From CS2-K091 sp035527155 (GTDB lineage Bacteria > Planctomycetota > Phycisphaerae > Sedimentisphaerales > Anaerobacaceae), in NCBI GenBank assembly GCA_035527155.1, contig DATLBB010000313.1, positions 1 to 5,665 on the forward strand: a DNA stretch of 5,665 nt, written 5' to 3'. The notes below the pieces were generated by a model, which saw nothing but the letters and a program-made list of their open reading frames with translations, did not search any database and was not told the origin of the DNA. Position 1 is the stretch's first letter. Each line of letters begins with the position of its first letter. Below are positions 4,418 through 5,665 of the stretch, piece by piece. The translations under genes were made by a program, and so were the position numbers.

Positions 4418-5665
4418 ATGTCAACATTGCCAAAAGGCGACAACGCAGCAACTGTGTCTATATCCACTGCAGATGAGCCTGTTGAGGAGCTGTTGACCAA
4501 AGAATGGCTGCTGACTAATGAGCGCGGCGGCTACTCATCGTCAACAATTGTCGGTTGCAATACGAGAGAATATCATGGCCTGCTCATCGGCTCGCTTAAC
4601 CCACCGGCTAACAGGATAATGGCGCTGGCTAAATGCCTGGAGATGGTGATATTTAAGGGAGAGCCCCGGCTTTGTCCCCCTTTGGGCGCGTCGCAAAATC
4701 ATGGCCGGCGAAAGGTATTTAACCTTTCAACTTTTGAATTCAAAGACAAATTTGCGCCGCAAGGTTTCACGCATCTTGTGCAGATTCGTCGTGATACGGG
4801 GCTGCATTTTGATTATGAATTGGACAAACTTCGACTGACTAAATCAGTGTACCTTCTCCGCGAAACGGATATGGTTGCCCTGGTTTATGATTTTAGCAAT
4901 GTGCAAGAGCCGGCGGAGTTCGTTTCGCGTCCATTTGTTGGCCTAAGGGATTTCCACACACTGCAAAAGTCTGATGCTCCATTATGTTCAAGATGGCATG
5001 GGGACAGTGTGCTGATTCGCCATGATGTTCCGGGCAGTTGTGAATTATTTTTGAGCAGTCCTTCTATGCACTTCGAAAAGGACGAGCAATGGTGGTTTAA
5101 TTTTGTATATCGTAACGAGAAACAAAGAGGCCAGGATTTTACCGAAGATTTGTGGACGCCCGGCTTTTTTAAGTGCCAAGTGCCAGCGGGCGAACCAGCC
5201 AAAATTATTTTCTGGGCGCAGTTGAGTCTGCCGGGGGCGGGCTGCAAACCTGAGCAGTTAATAAAAGCCGATATTGACGCAGCTCGTAAAGATTTGCGCA
5301 GGCACCAGAGTATTGTAACTGCCGCTGTAAAAAACGGCGATGAAAAATTTAGAACACTTTGTTTGGCTGCCGACCAGTTTATTACAAGACGCCAAACAAA
5401 CGGGGCCCCCGAACACACACACAGAACCACTGTTATAGCGGGCTTTCCCTGGTTTGCGGACTGGGGTAGAGACACTTTTATATCCTTGCCGGGTTTACTG
5501 CTCTCAACCCGCAGGTTCGCCGAGGCAAAGTCTGTTTTGACCACTTTTGCCGCAGCGGTGGATGAAGGGATGATACCAAATCGTTTCGATGACCGCACCG
5601 GCACCGCCTACTTTAATAGTGTCGATGCTTCTCTTTGGTTTATCAACGCAGCTTTTCAATACTTA
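4418..5665 (+). CDS. Glycogen debranching enzyme, amylo-alpha-1,6-glucosidase (GH133; 3' end outside window)
   Basis: An uninterrupted frame of 416 codons runs to the window edge without a stop. Residues about 30-60 (WLLTNERGGYSSSTIVGCNTREYHGLL) are the hallmark start of the bacterial/archaeal glycogen debranching enzyme N-terminal domain, normally 'tNGlGGYaSGT..G.NTR.YHGLL'. That beta-rich domain seems to extend to about residue 290. The C-terminal catalytic (alpha/alpha)6-barrel begins about residue 300 and contains AGFPWFADWGRDTFISLPGL (341-360), the typical 'aGyPWF.dWGRDt.IalpGl' block. The family is usually about 650-700 residues, so roughly 250-280 residues, including later active-site acids, are missing only because the window ends. 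It hydrolyses alpha-1,6-linked glucose at branch points of glycogen or limit dextrin in the cytoplasm. It is the third gene of the glucan operon, with AGGA 6 nt before the start. The variation TNERGG for the common TNGLGG is minor. Family assignment is confident. Confidence 0.92.
   Translation, partial: MSTLPKGDNAATVSISTADEPVEELLTKEWLLTNERGGYSSSTIVGCNTREYHGLLIGSLNPPANRIMALAKCLEMVIFKGEPRLCPPLGASQNHGRRKVFNLSTFEFKDKFAPQGFTHLVQIRRDTGLHFDYELDKLRLTKSVYLLRETDMVALVYDFSNVQEPAEFVSRPFVGLRDFHTLQKSDAPLCSRWHGDSVLIRHDVPGSCELFLSSPSMHFEKDEQWWFNFVYRNEKQRGQDFTEDLWTPGFFKCQVPAGEPAKIIFWAQLSLPGAGCKPEQLIKADIDAARKDLRRHQSIVTAAVKNGDEKFRTLCLAADQFITRRQTNGAPEHTHRTTVIAGFPWFADWGRDTFISLPGLLLSTRRFAEAKSVLTTFAAAVDEGMIPNRFDDRTGTAYFNSVDASLWFINAAFQYL

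Noticed and set aside
4885..5604. 239-codon minus-strand frame opposite the debranching enzyme
   Set aside because: The plus strand is an unbroken frame with GH133 hallmarks, including DWGRDT, so the long antisense frame is a product of codon bias.

Overview
The window looks like chromosomal DNA of a Gram-negative-type bacterium with moderate GC content. The gene content suggests a planctomycete, possibly Phycisphaerae-like. The pointers are a 61-residue bacterial histone-fold protein, a small arginine-rich protein with a C-terminal domain that I associate from memory with planctomycete genomes, and a three-gene alpha-glucan cassette of GT4, GH57 and GH133 enzymes. This placement is inference from gene content only. 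No rRNA, tRNA, CRISPR array or transposase was seen.

Layout. Positions 1-627 (minus strand) hold two tightly spaced small genes. The first is a DUF2007-like protein with a basic head and a very acidic tail. The second, starting 3 nt after its stop, is an Arg-rich protein that runs off the left edge of the window. Positions 628-953 form a divergent intergenic region with a GC-rich inverted repeat around a TTGACA hexamer. Positions 954-1139 (plus strand) encode the histone-fold protein, and a strong intrinsic terminator follows at about 1235-1274. Positions 1275-1713 form a long AT-rich non-coding stretch with several dyads, including a perfect 20-bp palindrome.

Positions 1714-5665 (plus strand) carry an apparent operon: a GT4 glycogen-synthase-like glycosyltransferase, a GH57 alpha-amylase-type glycoside hydrolase, and the first 416 codons of a glycogen debranching enzyme (amylo-alpha-1,6-glucosidase) cut by the right edge. 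Together these can plausibly build or extend an alpha-1,4-glucan, cleave or rearrange it, and remove its alpha-1,6 branches, so the operon is best read as storage-polysaccharide (glycogen) metabolism.

The two junctions inside the operon share a short repeat: GTATCTCGTGA followed by degenerate heptamers near ATACGAG. Each junction can fold into alternative hairpins just ahead of the next start codon. This repeat, the histone gene with its oppositely charged divergent neighbours, and the dyads ahead of the glycosyltransferase are the parts most worth a second look.
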